NCBI GenBank assembly: GCA_003551005.1
Contig: PULR01000063.1
Span: forward strand, 1-64,000
Reading direction: 5' to 3'
Source: Mollicutes bacterium
GTDB taxonomy: Bacteria; Bacillota_I; Bacilli_A; Izemoplasmatales; Izemoplasmataceae
DNA length: 64,000 nt
The notes under the pieces are model-generated. The model was not told the origin of the DNA. It saw only the letters and a program-made list of their open reading frames with translations, and ran no database searches. This document shows positions 36,877 to 47,161 of this stretch, piece by piece. The first letter of the stretch is position 1; each line of letters starts with the position of its first letter. The position numbers were made by a program, and so were the translations under genes.

Positions 36877-38598
36877 ATGTCTATGCGCACAATCACACTT
36901 TTCCTCGCGAATCAGAATGACAAAGCGCTGATCGGCTCTTTCCTCGAAGACGAATACCGTGTGGTCACGGGTAGCAGAGAAACCCTTGAAGAGAGTCTTT
37001 TGGATGCGGATATGGTGATGTTGGACCACCGGGCGCTTGCCACGCTTCATACAGACATCCAGGCTTTCAAACAAAAATATTTTGCAGATTATCTGCCTGT
37101 GTTGCTGCTCATGGACAAACGGGCCAGCCTTCCCAAACGTATGGCCGCACCTGTCGATGAAATTTTCCGCCTGCCCATTAAAAAAGCGGAATTCGCGCTA
37201 CGGATCAATAATTTGCTGAAAACGAAACGCCTGTTCGATGATTTCAAGCAGGTCCTCGATGACAGTCCTACCGGCATTTGTATCCTGCAGGAAGAGAAAA
37301 TCCGTTATTTCAACCCTTCTTTCCTCCAGATATTCAATGAGGAGCGACAAGACCTGCAGGGACGACCATTCGCAGAACTGCTCGATCAGCCAAGCAGGGA
37401 TAAGCTGCGAAACTTACGCAAAGACGAAAGCGTCCCGAAGCAGCCCTTTGATGTCGAGCTGCGCTCGTCAAAGAGAAGTTGTGAAATCAGCATCTCCCGC
37501 ATCCAGTTCAACGACCAATCCTCTCTGCTCATCAATGCCGTGGACATTACCCGCCGGAAATCCGCCGAGGCTGAACTCCGCCACAAAAGTTACCACGACA
37601 GTCTCACCGGCCTTTACAATCGTTCGTTCCTAGAGACCGAGATGAAAAGGTTGGATACAAGCAGACAGCTCCCCCTGGGCGTCATCATGCTCGATATCAA
37701 CGGACTGAAGCTGATCAACGACTCCTATGGCCATCAAGTCGGAGACGAGATGCTGCAGATGGCCGCTGATGTGTTGAGAGAATCCTGCCGCCAAGAGGAC
37801 ATCATCGCCCGCTGGGGGGGCGATGAATTCGTCATTCTCCTGCCGGCTACACAGGAGCAGGCGCTAAAAAAAATTAGTGAACGGATCCGGTCCAACGCAC
37901 GTACCGCGAGCAGCCATGCCCTACCGCTTTCCATCGCGTTGGGTACAGCATCGAAAACCAGGAAAACCCACAAGCTGAGCGATGTCCTCAATCTCGCCGA
38001 AGACCGGATGTACAAACAGAAACTATCCAAGACCCAAAGCCACAAGAATGCAGTGGTGCTATCCTTCTTGAACGCCCTCAGCGAGAAGAGCTTCGAGACC
38101 CACGAACACACGGAGCGGATGGAAGCCTACGGGGTGAAACTCAGTCGGAAAATCGGCCTCACCGAATTCCAGCTCGACCAGCTAAGACTGCTCATCAACC
38201 TGCATGATATCGGAAAAATCAATCTTCCTGAGAAAATCCTCACAAAACAGGGCCCGCTGACCGACGAAGAGTGGCAACTGATGAAAAAACACCCGGAGAC
38301 CGGGTATCGCATCGCCACCGCCACAGAAGATTTTTCACACGTGGCGGCCGAAATTCTCGCACATCATGAGCACTGGGATGGGTCCGGTTACCCACAAGGT
38401 CTCAAAGGAGACGAAATCCCGCTTCTATCACGAATTTGTGCAATTGTGGACGCTTATGAGGTGATGTTGAACGGGCGGCCCTATAAAAAAGCCATGTCAA
38501 AAGAAGAGATTATCCAGGAATTCAAGCATTCCGCCGGGAAGCAGTTCGACCCCGAGCTCACGGCCCATTTCATCTCCATCATTGAGACAGAGGAGTGA
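36877..38598 (+). CDS. REC-like - PAS - GGDEF - HD-GYP protein
   Basis: REC-like N-term (DADMVMLDHRAL...RLPIKKAEF), ARWGGDEFVILLP, LHDIGKINLPEKI, HHEHWDGSGYPQGL. Confidence 0.9.
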   Translation: MSMRTITLFLANQNDKALIGSFLEDEYRVVTGSRETLEESLLDADMVMLDHRALATLHTDIQAFKQKYFADYLPVLLLMDKRASLPKRMAAPVDEIFRLPIKKAEFALRINNLLKTKRLFDDFKQVLDDSPTGICILQEEKIRYFNPSFLQIFNEERQDLQGRPFAELLDQPSRDKLRNLRKDESVPKQPFDVELRSSKRSCEISISRIQFNDQSSLLINAVDITRRKSAEAELRHKSYHDSLTGLYNRSFLETEMKRLDTSRQLPLGVIMLDINGLKLINDSYGHQVGDEMLQMAADVLRESCRQEDIIARWGGDEFVILLPATQEQALKKISERIRSNARTASSHALPLSIALGTASKTRKTHKLSDVLNLAEDRMYKQKLSKTQSHKNAVVLSFLNALSEKSFETHEHTERMEAYGVKLSRKIGLTEFQLDQLRLLINLHDIGKINLPEKILTKQGPLTDEEWQLMKKHPETGYRIATATEDFSHVAAEILAHHEHWDGSGYPQGLKGDEIPLLSRICAIVDAYEVMLNGRPYKKAMSKEEIIQEFKHSAGKQFDPELTAHFISIIETEE

Positions 38599-38689
38599 AG
38601 ATTAATCGGCATGGCGTGATACTGTCTTCACTTAAAAACGCTTATATTTCCTGATTGGACTTTAGACTGCGGCCCGTTGAATAAGACAA

Positions 38690-38716
38690 AGCCCTCATCT
38701 TTATGGAGGGCTTTAT
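38690..38716 (+). terminator. Intrinsic terminator
   Basis: aaagccctcatctttatggagggctttatta. Confidence 0.8.
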
Positions 38717-39082
38717 TATTAGCTTTGCATCCATGGTATCAGGTAGTGTCCCAATGCAGACACACCAAAGTCGGTGTCAGAAAGAGACGGGCTTGCCCAC
38801 ATCTTTAAACAGTCCGCTTCGTCCCCAAAGAAACAAACAGTGTAACCGTTGAGCGTGTTAGAGTGAAAATCAACCGGGTAGTCCATAATCTAGCAGGGTT
38901 TTAACCCGAGAAGCATCAGGCACAGTAGAAACAGCTCCAAAGCACCCTGGACACTTTGAAAAACAAGTCAACCTCATTGCTGAGCGAATGAGAAGCTGCT
39001 CATGTGCAGCAAAGAATAATTCCGGTCTGTGCCCTGCCCGCGCAGAGGGATCATCTTCTATAGAGGTTTTTGCGAATGAACG

Positions 39083-39400
39083 TCAAACAACAGCATCCTC
39101 GGTGCATTCAACCCTCATGTAGTCGACCAGCAGCCCGAGGATCTTGAACTCGCTTTTGGTATCGTGATCGCCCACGAGCTCCCAGCCGTAGGTCTCCACC
39201 TCAATTTCACGCGGTTGATTCACTTTCTCTTTTATCCGTTCCAAAAGCGGAGCCTCGATACTTCCCAACCGCAGGACAAAATGCGTCCTGCCCTGCTGTT
39301 TCTCCACGGAGATGGAGAATGCATCCTGCCCATTCATCATCATGAAGCAACTGAGTTCATGAATAATTCTCGTCTGAATGCGGATCTCCTGTCGGGTCAT
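39083..39400 (-). CDS. Hypothetical protein next to DUF1576-like pseudogene
   Basis: 105 aa ORF, start 4 bp after the reconstructed end of the upstream gene. Confidence 0.6.
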   Translation of the reverse strand: MTRQEIRIQTRIIHELSCFMMMNGQDAFSISVEKQQGRTHFVLRLGSIEAPLLERIKEKVNQPREIEVETYGWELVGDHDTKSEFKILGLLVDYMRVECTEDAVV

Positions 39401-39403
39401 GGT

Positions 39404-40640
39404 CTAACCTCCTTCTTCCCCGTTCTTCGAGAGCGCTTCGAAGAACGGTATCATCAATGCTGCTACAAAGCCGGCGGCGAAGCTGTTTTTATAAAGGTTG
39501 AACCCACCTTCCTGGAACACAAGGGCCAAGGGGTGATAACGACATGGATGAATCCCGCCAGTGCATCCGCCAAAACACCATAGCGCCCGGCGATGAAAGA
39601 GACGGCCGACACAAACAGCACAGCGATCATCATCCCGATGCCGTGAAACGTATGGTCGGTCAGCATCACGGCGAGATAGGCGCCGACCATGACCGGAATC
39701 GTATTGCGAGGATGCTTGCCGAACGCACCGAACCCCATCACCGTCAGAATCGCGCCCCTGACAGGGCCGTTGATCTCAAACTGTAGCACGGTCAACACGG
39801 CCGCGCACAAGATGCCCGTGATACCGACATTCAGCAAGGACACGCTACGTCCGTAATCACGAATGAAATCCGAGACCAGCCTTCCGGTCGAGCGCATCAG
39901 CATCAGATGTTTTCTGTGCACCTGCGCGTCGTTGATGTAGGCGATCAAGATGAAGATAATCGATAGCAGGACCGTCAGCAGCATCAAAGCTTCTAAGCAG
40001 CGCCGAAAACCCCATAGAGAGAACGCCCAGCGCGAAGCCGATGTTGTAGAGGTTGTAGCCTTTGTGGAAACGCTGGGTATGGGCGCCCAGCGCCGGCAGC
40101 ACAAACCCCGTGTCCAAACCGACGACAATACCAACTGGAATACCGATTGCATAATTCCAAGAGGAAGCGAGCGAGAACCACTCCGCCCCCGAACAATGCC
40201 GAAGATCATGAAGCTGACAATCGGTGAAATTCCGGTCGAGAACAGCACAACAATCATGAACGACTTGAAATCGAGCTTCTGCAATCTCGTAAACAGATAG
40301 ATGCCGACATAGATGGGGATGGTATTGAAGATGTTCTTGCCGAAGAACGAAAAGCCGGCAATAGTCATGATGCCGGCGAAGACCAGACCGGACATATTCA
40401 TCTTCAGAAAACTGATCATGATGACGTTGATCAATAGAATGGTCGAGACATTAAAAGCGTCGCCCTAGACTGCCGATTTCCAAATAGTCGCTGATCAGGA
40501 TGCTCGGACTTTGCAGGATGGCTAGATAACCGTTGTATATGCTTCTGGGGTCATCAAATAAAACGCCATCGAAAACAAAATCAGAAACATCAGAGTTAAA
40601 GCCAATCATGGTTTCAATATTAGTTTGGCAATCATGGAAG
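39404..40640 (-). pseudogene. DUF1576-like membrane protein, reading frame broken at four points
   Basis: Conserved segments alternate between two frames: NIETMIGFNSDVSD.. / FNVSTILLINVIMISF.. / AEWFSLASSWNYAIGIPVGIVVGLDTGFVLPALGAHTQRFHKGYNLYNIGFALG / LMLLTVLLSIIFILIAYIND.. / LALVFQEGGFNLYKNSFAAGFVAALMIPFFEALSKNGEEGG. Confidence 0.82.
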
Positions 40641-40855
40641 AGCCTCCAATGTGAACGTGCTGTCCCTTGGATTTTACCCATTTCCTTACCGAAATGAAAT
40701 AGGCCTGTTAAAAATATTCAACATATTGAAAACGACACACATAAAACACCTTTCAGAAGCAAAATGGTCCGCCTCTCCTGATTTCTACGGTAAAACTCCA
40801 ATCAGAGGATACGGACCATCGATCGCACGCACGCAGACATAGGAATTACCGGAAC

Positions 40856-43006
40856 TCATGCATCGAACGTCGACAAGAAGACCTCGACAAGATCCGGGTC
40901 GAACTGGATGCCGGCACACCGCCTGAACTCTTCTTTGATCGCCTGTTCGCTCATCGCCCGCTTGTAGGGCCGTCCGTAGCTCATGACGTCGTAGGCATCG
41001 GCGATGGCGACAATCCTGGCCAGCAGGGGGATATCCTTCCCGCGGAGGCCTCTGGGATAGCCGTTGCCGTCCCAGTGCTCATGGTGGGCGAGGATGCCTT
41101 GGGCGACATGGGAGAATTCTTCGCTCGCCAGCGCGATGCGGTAGCCGATGACGGGATGTTTCTTGATCATCTCCCACTCCTCTTCACTTAGAGGATCGGC
41201 TTTCTCTAGAACATGACTCGGGATATTGATTTTACCAATATCATGCAGACGCACGAGGATGTCCAGACGGTTGAGCTCGACATCGGGAAGCGCCAGCTTT
41301 TCCGCAATTCCTCTGGCCGCCTCCTGCATGTCGCGGATGTGTCTCGACGTCTCGGGACTGATTTCCCCAAGCGCGCCGACGATGGTGTTGAGGGTTTCAC
41401 TCTTCGAACTGCGGCTTTCCGTCATTTTATGCGTGTACATGGTATCCTCGGCCATTTTCAATACATCGGAGAGCGTCTGTTCAGTAGTTTCCTTGCTCGC
41501 ATAACCGACCGCCAGAGATAGCGGAAGGTTTTCGACGTAGACTTTTTCTCCCCGTGTCTTCAAACGCTGACAAAGAGCCTGAGTCACTTCCAGCGTTGTC
41601 CCGGGAAGCAGCACGATGAATTCATCCCCGCCCCAGCGCACGACAATATCCCGCTCACGGGAACATGCCTTCAGAATCTCGGCCGTCCGCTTGAGCATCT
41701 CATCACCGGTGGCATGACCGTAGGTATCGTTCGCGAGCTTGAGGCCGTTCACATCGACCATCACCAGACTCAAGGGCAGCTGAGTCGGTGTGTCGAGTTG
41801 GTCGATGGTCTCTTCGAAATAGCGTCGGTTCGGCAGCCCGGTCAGGAAATCATGCGTGCTCATATGGCGGATTTTCTTCTCCATTCGCTTGCGATGGGTG
41901 ATATCCGTGACCAAGCCGAGAATGTAGTCCTGGTTGTAAAAGGAAACCTTCCCTTTGCGGACCTCCACCGGGAACACTGTGCCATCCTTGCGGCGATATT
42001 CAGTCTCGATGGTATGTGAATCACCGAGCGACCATTGTCGCCAGTATTCTTTGATCTTGGACGGTTCGGGGTTCGCCGTTGAGGACTCCGGGTGCAGATC
42101 GAAGACCGTGCGCGCCGTCAATTCCGTTTTCGAGTACCCTGTCTGCCGGGCGGCCTCCCGGTTGACTTCCAGGATGCTGCCATCGAGGTCGTGCAGATAG
42201 ACCGCATCCATGGATTGTTCGATTAGGGCCCGGTATTTCTCTTCGGATCGTTTCAAGTCGGCTTCCATTTGTTTGCGCTGGGTGATATCTCGTGCCAGTG
42301 ACAGTATGAAGTCCCGGTTGTCAATGACGACCTTCTTGGCCCGAATCTCTACTGGAAATACGTCGCCATGCTTCCGCTGATGTTCGGCTTCGAGGGTCTT
42401 GGTCTCCCCGGTTTTCCAGGTTCGCCACTGCTTCAAAATAGCTTCTCTTTGTTGGTTGACGGGTGAAGTTTGCGGGTGCAGATCAAGGACGCTGCGCTCT
42501 AAGAGTTCGCTCTCGGAAAAGCCACTCTGTACAATCGCCTCTTGATTGACTTCCACAATACGCCCGTTCAGGTCGTGAAGATACACGCCGTCCATGGTTT
42601 GTTCAATCAGCGCCCGATATTTCGACAACGATTGCTTGAGGGCGTGCTCGTCCTGCTTGCGCCTGGAAATGTCGCAAATCCGCTCCACGACCCACTCGAC
42701 GGTCTGTTCCTCGTTCGCGAGAGGGGTCAGAGTCGCTTCAAACCAATGACCGGCGTCGGTCTGATACTCTTCCTGGATTGACGTGGCCGATTCGAACACC
42801 TGCCGGATGCGGTCTTTGACGTGCTGCTTTTGCAGGCGGTCCGCATCTACGGGGGATGAGAGTGGCCGCGCCGGCTCCCCGCTGGAATCGCCCTGATGAA
42901 AAACATGGTCATTCGCATAGACCATGTTTCCTTCGGCATCATAGACAAACACCCATTCATCCATGGAATCCAGCAACCGTTGAAACCAGAAGTGTGACAT
43001 GAACAT
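40856..43006 (-). CDS. Multi-PAS - GGDEF - HD-GYP protein
   Basis: PAS/PAC repeats (MDGVYLHDLNGRIVEVNQEA, MDAVYLHDLDGSILEVNREA), VRWGGDEFIVLLP, HDIGKINIPSHVL, HHEHWDGNGYPRGL; start after AAAGGAG. Confidence 0.92.
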   Translation of the reverse strand: MFMSHFWFQRLLDSMDEWVFVYDAEGNMVYANDHVFHQGDSSGEPARPLSSPVDADRLQKQHVKDRIRQVFESATSIQEEYQTDAGHWFEATLTPLANEEQTVEWVVERICDISRRKQDEHALKQSLSKYRALIEQTMDGVYLHDLNGRIVEVNQEAIVQSGFSESELLERSVLDLHPQTSPVNQQREAILKQWRTWKTGETKTLEAEHQRKHGDVFPVEIRAKKVVIDNRDFILSLARDITQRKQMEADLKRSEEKYRALIEQSMDAVYLHDLDGSILEVNREAARQTGYSKTELTARTVFDLHPESSTANPEPSKIKEYWRQWSLGDSHTIETEYRRKDGTVFPVEVRKGKVSFYNQDYILGLVTDITHRKRMEKKIRHMSTHDFLTGLPNRRYFEETIDQLDTPTQLPLSLVMVDVNGLKLANDTYGHATGDEMLKRTAEILKACSRERDIVVRWGGDEFIVLLPGTTLEVTQALCQRLKTRGEKVYVENLPLSLAVGYASKETTEQTLSDVLKMAEDTMYTHKMTESRSSKSETLNTIVGALGEISPETSRHIRDMQEAARGIAEKLALPDVELNRLDILVRLHDIGKINIPSHVLEKADPLSEEEWEMIKKHPVIGYRIALASEEFSHVAQGILAHHEHWDGNGYPRGLRGKDIPLLARIVAIADAYDVMSYGRPYKRAMSEQAIKEEFRRCAGIQFDPDLVEVFLSTFDA

Positions 43007-43267
43007 TCTCCTTTGCGCCAGGGCCCGTAGACGAGACACCCGCTGAAAAGCACCTATCGGCCCTTGCTTCAGGACCTGCGCTTCGCACCACCTAGACACG
43101 CGGCAACCAGCGTTTGATGATGCCTGCATGGTTCCCCCGGGGGGTTGCTGCGACCAGTGGTAAGAATAAATATAGGAGAATAGTTTATCATACTTTCTGT
43201 GTGAACCGCAAAAAACATATATGTGCTGTCCGTTTGTTTTCCCTGCTACAAACAACGCTCATAAAAA

Positions 43268-43310
43268 AATCCACACCCCCTCAGCGCATGACGGTTGAGG
43301 GGGTGTGGAT
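43268..43310 (-). terminator. Intrinsic terminator downstream of GGDEF gene
   Basis: atccacaccccctca...tgagggggtgtggat 15-bp stem, then TTTTTTT on the minus strand. Confidence 0.85.
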
Positions 43311-43401
43311 TGAGGGGATCTTTCTTCGCTGACCCACCTACCTTTGCGGAAGTGCTTTCGAGTCTTCCCCGCAAGCGCTCCTGTAAAGGAGGCATGGGAG
43401 C

Positions 43402-44517
43402 TCACACAGCGTAATTTTGGCTGCCAATTCGTGAACGATCATCTTTCTGCTGGTACATGCCCCTCTCGGCCATCTCGATCAAAGCCGGCAGCGGTTCTCC
43501 TTTCTCCCGGATCGCCACGCCCACGGCGAACGAGAAGGGGGCTGGGTCCTCGCCTATTTCCGAGGAGTACCGGGAGAGCTGCTCGAGAAAGGCATCGTTC
43601 GCTTCCTTCTGTGCATGCGGCCGGACAAGGACGAATTCGTCGCCGCCATAGCGGACGAGAAGATCGCCTTCTTCGAGCAGACTGTTGAGGATTTCCGCAG
43701 TCCTTGCCAAAAGCTGGTCTCCCACACGATGGCCATACGTGTCGTTGATCTCCTTGAGATTGTTCAGATCGATGAACATCACCGTGCAGGCTTGCTCGTA
43801 ATCTTCGTAGGCAGGCTGGATGTATTCTTCAAGATACGCCCGGTTCTTCAATCCGGTCAGACGGTCGTGGAAGCTGAGATACTGCAAGCGTTGCTTTTCC
43901 AGCTGCTCTTTATGGTTTTCCCTGACGAAATGCATATAGAGCATGCTCACACTCACCCCGAGACCCAGGGTCGCGGTGAGGCTCAACCCATAGGGAATGT
44001 AGAGCGGAGAAGATACAATGAGGGGAAAGAATGCCAAATACACAGCGTAGAGGAGATGGAACACACCGACGGCGCGCATCCCGCCTTCAAACCCCCTGAG
44101 CAGTTCCACCCCCGAAACACCGAAGAAGAACGCCGAGAAGGTGAAGACCATCGATGCAAAGATGGAAAGGGGATAATCAAACAGCGGGTGGATGAAGACA
44201 AGGACAAAGAAAGCAAACAGGACTCCACTCCAGATTCTAAGGAAAGACTTTTCACCGTAGGCGTATACCCCTTTTTGAAAGAAGTAACCAGCGGCGATGA
44301 TGCCGAGCGAGAACAGATATCCGAATACCGAATTCTCTGTAGCAAGCGCCAGGTAGAAAGCCCCATAGGAAAACAGCAGCAACGTCCACGTGATCAGCCA
44401 TTCACTCAGATAGCGTCGTCGGGATTGACGATAGTAATAAAACACTACGCCCCACATGACTAGCGCTCCGGCAAAGAAAAAGGCTGTGACAATCTCCAAT
44501 AGCGCGGTAGTCTCCAT
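43402..44517 (-). CDS. Membrane-anchored GGDEF diguanylate cyclase
   Basis: N-terminal TM array; HDRLTGLKNRAYLEEYI ... LVRYGGDEFVLVRP. Confidence 0.9.
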   Translation of the reverse strand: METTALLEIVTAFFFAGALVMWGVVFYYYRQSRRRYLSEWLITWTLLLFSYGAFYLALATENSVFGYLFSLGIIAAGYFFQKGVYAYGEKSFLRIWSGVLFAFFVLVFIHPLFDYPLSIFASMVFTFSAFFFGVSGVELLRGFEGGMRAVGVFHLLYAVYLAFFPLIVSSPLYIPYGLSLTATLGLGVSVSMLYMHFVRENHKEQLEKQRLQYLSFHDRLTGLKNRAYLEEYIQPAYEDYEQACTVMFIDLNNLKEINDTYGHRVGDQLLARTAEILNSLLEEGDLLVRYGGDEFVLVRPHAQKEANDAFLEQLSRYSSEIGEDPAPFSFAVGVAIREKGEPLPALIEMAERGMYQQKDDRSRIGSQNYAV

Positions 44518-44914
44518 AGCTCCCACTCCCCCGTGGAAGAATTACAGACAGTTAATCATTAAAGTATAAACGAAATATCGAAAAAGTTCAAACACTCCCG
44601 GACCCAGGGATGGAATAAGACAGATTACAGCATCCGATGGCGGATTTCCCTCTCTAGCTATGCACTGAGTATCCCTATTAAAAAGCTGAGCCCCCGCTTG
44701 CATGCGAACGCCCAGCTTATTAGGAAATTCCTTCAGAAAACCATTAGCAACTTTGAGGAACAAAAATACGCGGATGGCAAACGCGCAGGCAGACGAATTC
44801 GTTCTCCCGGTCGTGATTGGATGTCAGTCCGTTTCGTCACAACAAAAGGCGCTGATTAGCGGTCTACTCACGTAACGTTGAATGAAATGAACCATGCCTA
44901 GAGCGTGGCCGGAT

Positions 44915-46597
44915 TCACATCTCGCCGCGAAGATACGACTCGGCATCCATAAGTTGGGGGGAAGCTTGACTGCGCAGCCAATGTTTCAAGGCTCTGAACT
45001 CCATAGGTTTCGCGAAATAATAGCCCTGAACCCCATCAAAGCCAAGTTCATCGACCGTCTGCAACATGGTTTCGTCTTCGACACCCTCAGCAACCACCCT
45101 CATGCCCAGGTCCTTGGCCAGACGCACCGCCGCGCGCACGATGGAATAAACCCGTTCATCATCCATCATCTTCCAGATGAAATGCTGATCGACTTTCAGT
45201 GTATCCGCCTCGAATGCTCCCAGGTAATAAAGCGAAGAATGGCCCTTGCCGAAATCATCGATCGCGGTGCCTATACCGTGCGACTGCAACGTCGAAAGCT
45301 GCCGTTTGGCGGCCTCCGGATTCTGCATCAACGCGGTTTCAGTAAGCTCGACCTTGAGGCGTGAAGGGGCGATGCCTTTTGTCTCGAGCGCTTTGGGCAG
45401 ACGTTCGAGAAACTTTCCGTCATAAATATTTTTTGCGGATACATTGATGGAAAAGTACACATCATCCCACTGATTCGGGAAAGCGTCGATCACTGTCAAG
45501 ACTCTTTGCAATAGCCACTCGGTGAATGTGTGTATCAATTCGGTTTTTTCAATCAGGGGGATGAAACGTCCCGGTGAAATTTTTCCTTTTTCAGGATGCT
45601 GCCAGCGTACGAGCGCCTCCAAACCGACCAAAGTGGCGCCTTCCGGACTGAGCTGCGGCTGGAAGGTAATATAAAGCTCGTCATTCTCAAGGGCGCTAGA
45701 AAATCCGGAGAGCAGTTCATAATCCTCCTGCTGCTTATCAAGTTCTAGGTCCCGTATGATATAGAAGGTGCGCAGCTTGAAGGCGATGTTGCTGCGGGCG
45801 GTTGGCGTATTGAAATCCGTGGCATAGAATCGCGACTCACTCGGGGTCTTCGCTTCAGCCCCCAGATGGATAGCCACATAGAGCGGTATGCCGTGAACAT
45901 CCCATTCATTGTCCAACACTGCTTGTAGGTCCTCTACATCCTTTTCCAATCCACTTGAGGGCATGGCAATCCAGAACTTATCCGAATCCGACTGCACCAC
46001 GAAACCCTTCTTGCCAAGATTATCGATAAGGACATCATACAGCTTGCGCAACAAATCCCGATACACTCCGATGCCGAGCATGTCGACGATGGATTGCTTG
46101 TTGCCGATCAACACGCTCGTTAACGTATACGTGTGATTTATTTTAGGCGTGAAAAACCTCAAGGCATTGATGTCGGGAATATCGGTCAGCTGGTTCCTCG
46201 TCCTGAGTTGATGAATGGTCCGTGACGAAGCGCGAAGCCTTGTTGCGACGTAACCACTGAACGCACCGACTCCGGCAAATAGGACAAGCCGCAGGATGGC
46301 GTCCACAACCATCACGAATGTTCCGTCCAGTGGGTCGATGATAGCCAGAAGCGGAGCCAGCATCACCCCGGCTAATGCTCCCATGAAAGCCCCCCATCTT
46401 ACACCTAGTGCTAATCCGGAAATCACCAGCGGGAGGAATACCACATAACCATAAAGGTAACGGACATTCTGAGCAGCGTTTGCCAGAATATAGACCAAAA
46501 CGCTAATCAGGATAACGGTGACTAAAGAAACCAGAAAACGGTGACGATAAATAAGAGCAATCCAATTCGGAATTCGTTTGGAAACAGGAAGACGCAT
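44915..46597 (-). CDS. Membrane-anchored EAL phosphodiesterase with degenerate GGDEF domain
   Basis: LVGLEALVRWQHPEKG, IDDFGKGHSSLYYL, TLKVDQHFI; no GGDEF motif in the middle domain; start at an internal Met with SD aaggaggga. Confidence 0.9.
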   Translation of the reverse strand: MRLPVSKRIPNWIALIYRHRFLVSLVTVILISVLVYILANAAQNVRYLYGYVVFLPLVISGLALGVRWGAFMGALAGVMLAPLLAIIDPLDGTFVMVVDAILRLVLFAGVGAFSGYVATRLRASSRTIHQLRTRNQLTDIPDINALRFFTPKINHTYTLTSVLIGNKQSIVDMLGIGVYRDLLRKLYDVLIDNLGKKGFVVQSDSDKFWIAMPSSGLEKDVEDLQAVLDNEWDVHGIPLYVAIHLGAEAKTPSESRFYATDFNTPTARSNIAFKLRTFYIIRDLELDKQQEDYELLSGFSSALENDELYITFQPQLSPEGATLVGLEALVRWQHPEKGKISPGRFIPLIEKTELIHTFTEWLLQRVLTVIDAFPNQWDDVYFSINVSAKNIYDGKFLERLPKALETKGIAPSRLKVELTETALMQNPEAAKRQLSTLQSHGIGTAIDDFGKGHSSLYYLGAFEADTLKVDQHFIWKMMDDERVYSIVRAAVRLAKDLGMRVVAEGVEDETMLQTVDELGFDGVQGYYFAKPMEFRALKHWLRSQASPQLMDAESYLRGEM

Positions 46598-46776
46598 TCC
46601 TTGGTTCCCTCCTTGAGATGGGGTAATCATCGATGTCCCTTCAAGGAAACTCAAATACTAGATGGTGAGGAAGTTCCTGTTGATGAAAGCAAACCCCAAT
46701 TAAGGTTTTCATTTTTTTTATTATAGCAACAGCACTTGTGAAACGCCAACTGAAATGCAACTTGTGTAGCTATTGA

Positions 46777-46801
46777 AAAAGGACAAGCTTTCGGCTTGCC
46801 C
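46777..46801 (-). terminator. Short intrinsic terminator
   Basis: gggcaagccgaaagcttgtccttttt on the minus strand. Confidence 0.7.
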
Positions 46802-46927
46802 ATCTTCGTTAATCCCGATAATTTGCGGGGCCAATCGGGAGAGCCTTCCGAACTCGTGACATGTCCAACTTAGCGACCGAATGAAGGGAGAACGGCAGGA
46901 TATGACGGACAGGAAACGGCAAAACCA

Positions 46928-47161
46928 TTACCTGCAATAGTTGCTTAGCGTCACATCAAGCGTGAATGCATGCCGCGTTTCCATGCGTTCATAAAGCGTC
47001 TTGAGCATCGCGAAGACTTCCGCCGGCGTGCCTTTGACGACGGTGGAGAGCGGTCCGGTGTCCATCTTCAGATCAAAAGACCCGATCAGCTCGAGCGCTT
47101 CATCGACGGCGGCATCGACATCCTCAACACCGAACGGGTGAAAGCGGACTTCACACGTCAT
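46928..47161 (-). CDS. YkoF-like thiamine/HMP-binding family protein
   Basis: MTCEVRFHPFGVEDVDAAVDEALELIG...DTGPLSTVVKGTPAEVFAML. Confidence 0.7.
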   Translation of the reverse strand: MTCEVRFHPFGVEDVDAAVDEALELIGSFDLKMDTGPLSTVVKGTPAEVFAMLKTLYERMETRHAFTLDVTLSNYCR

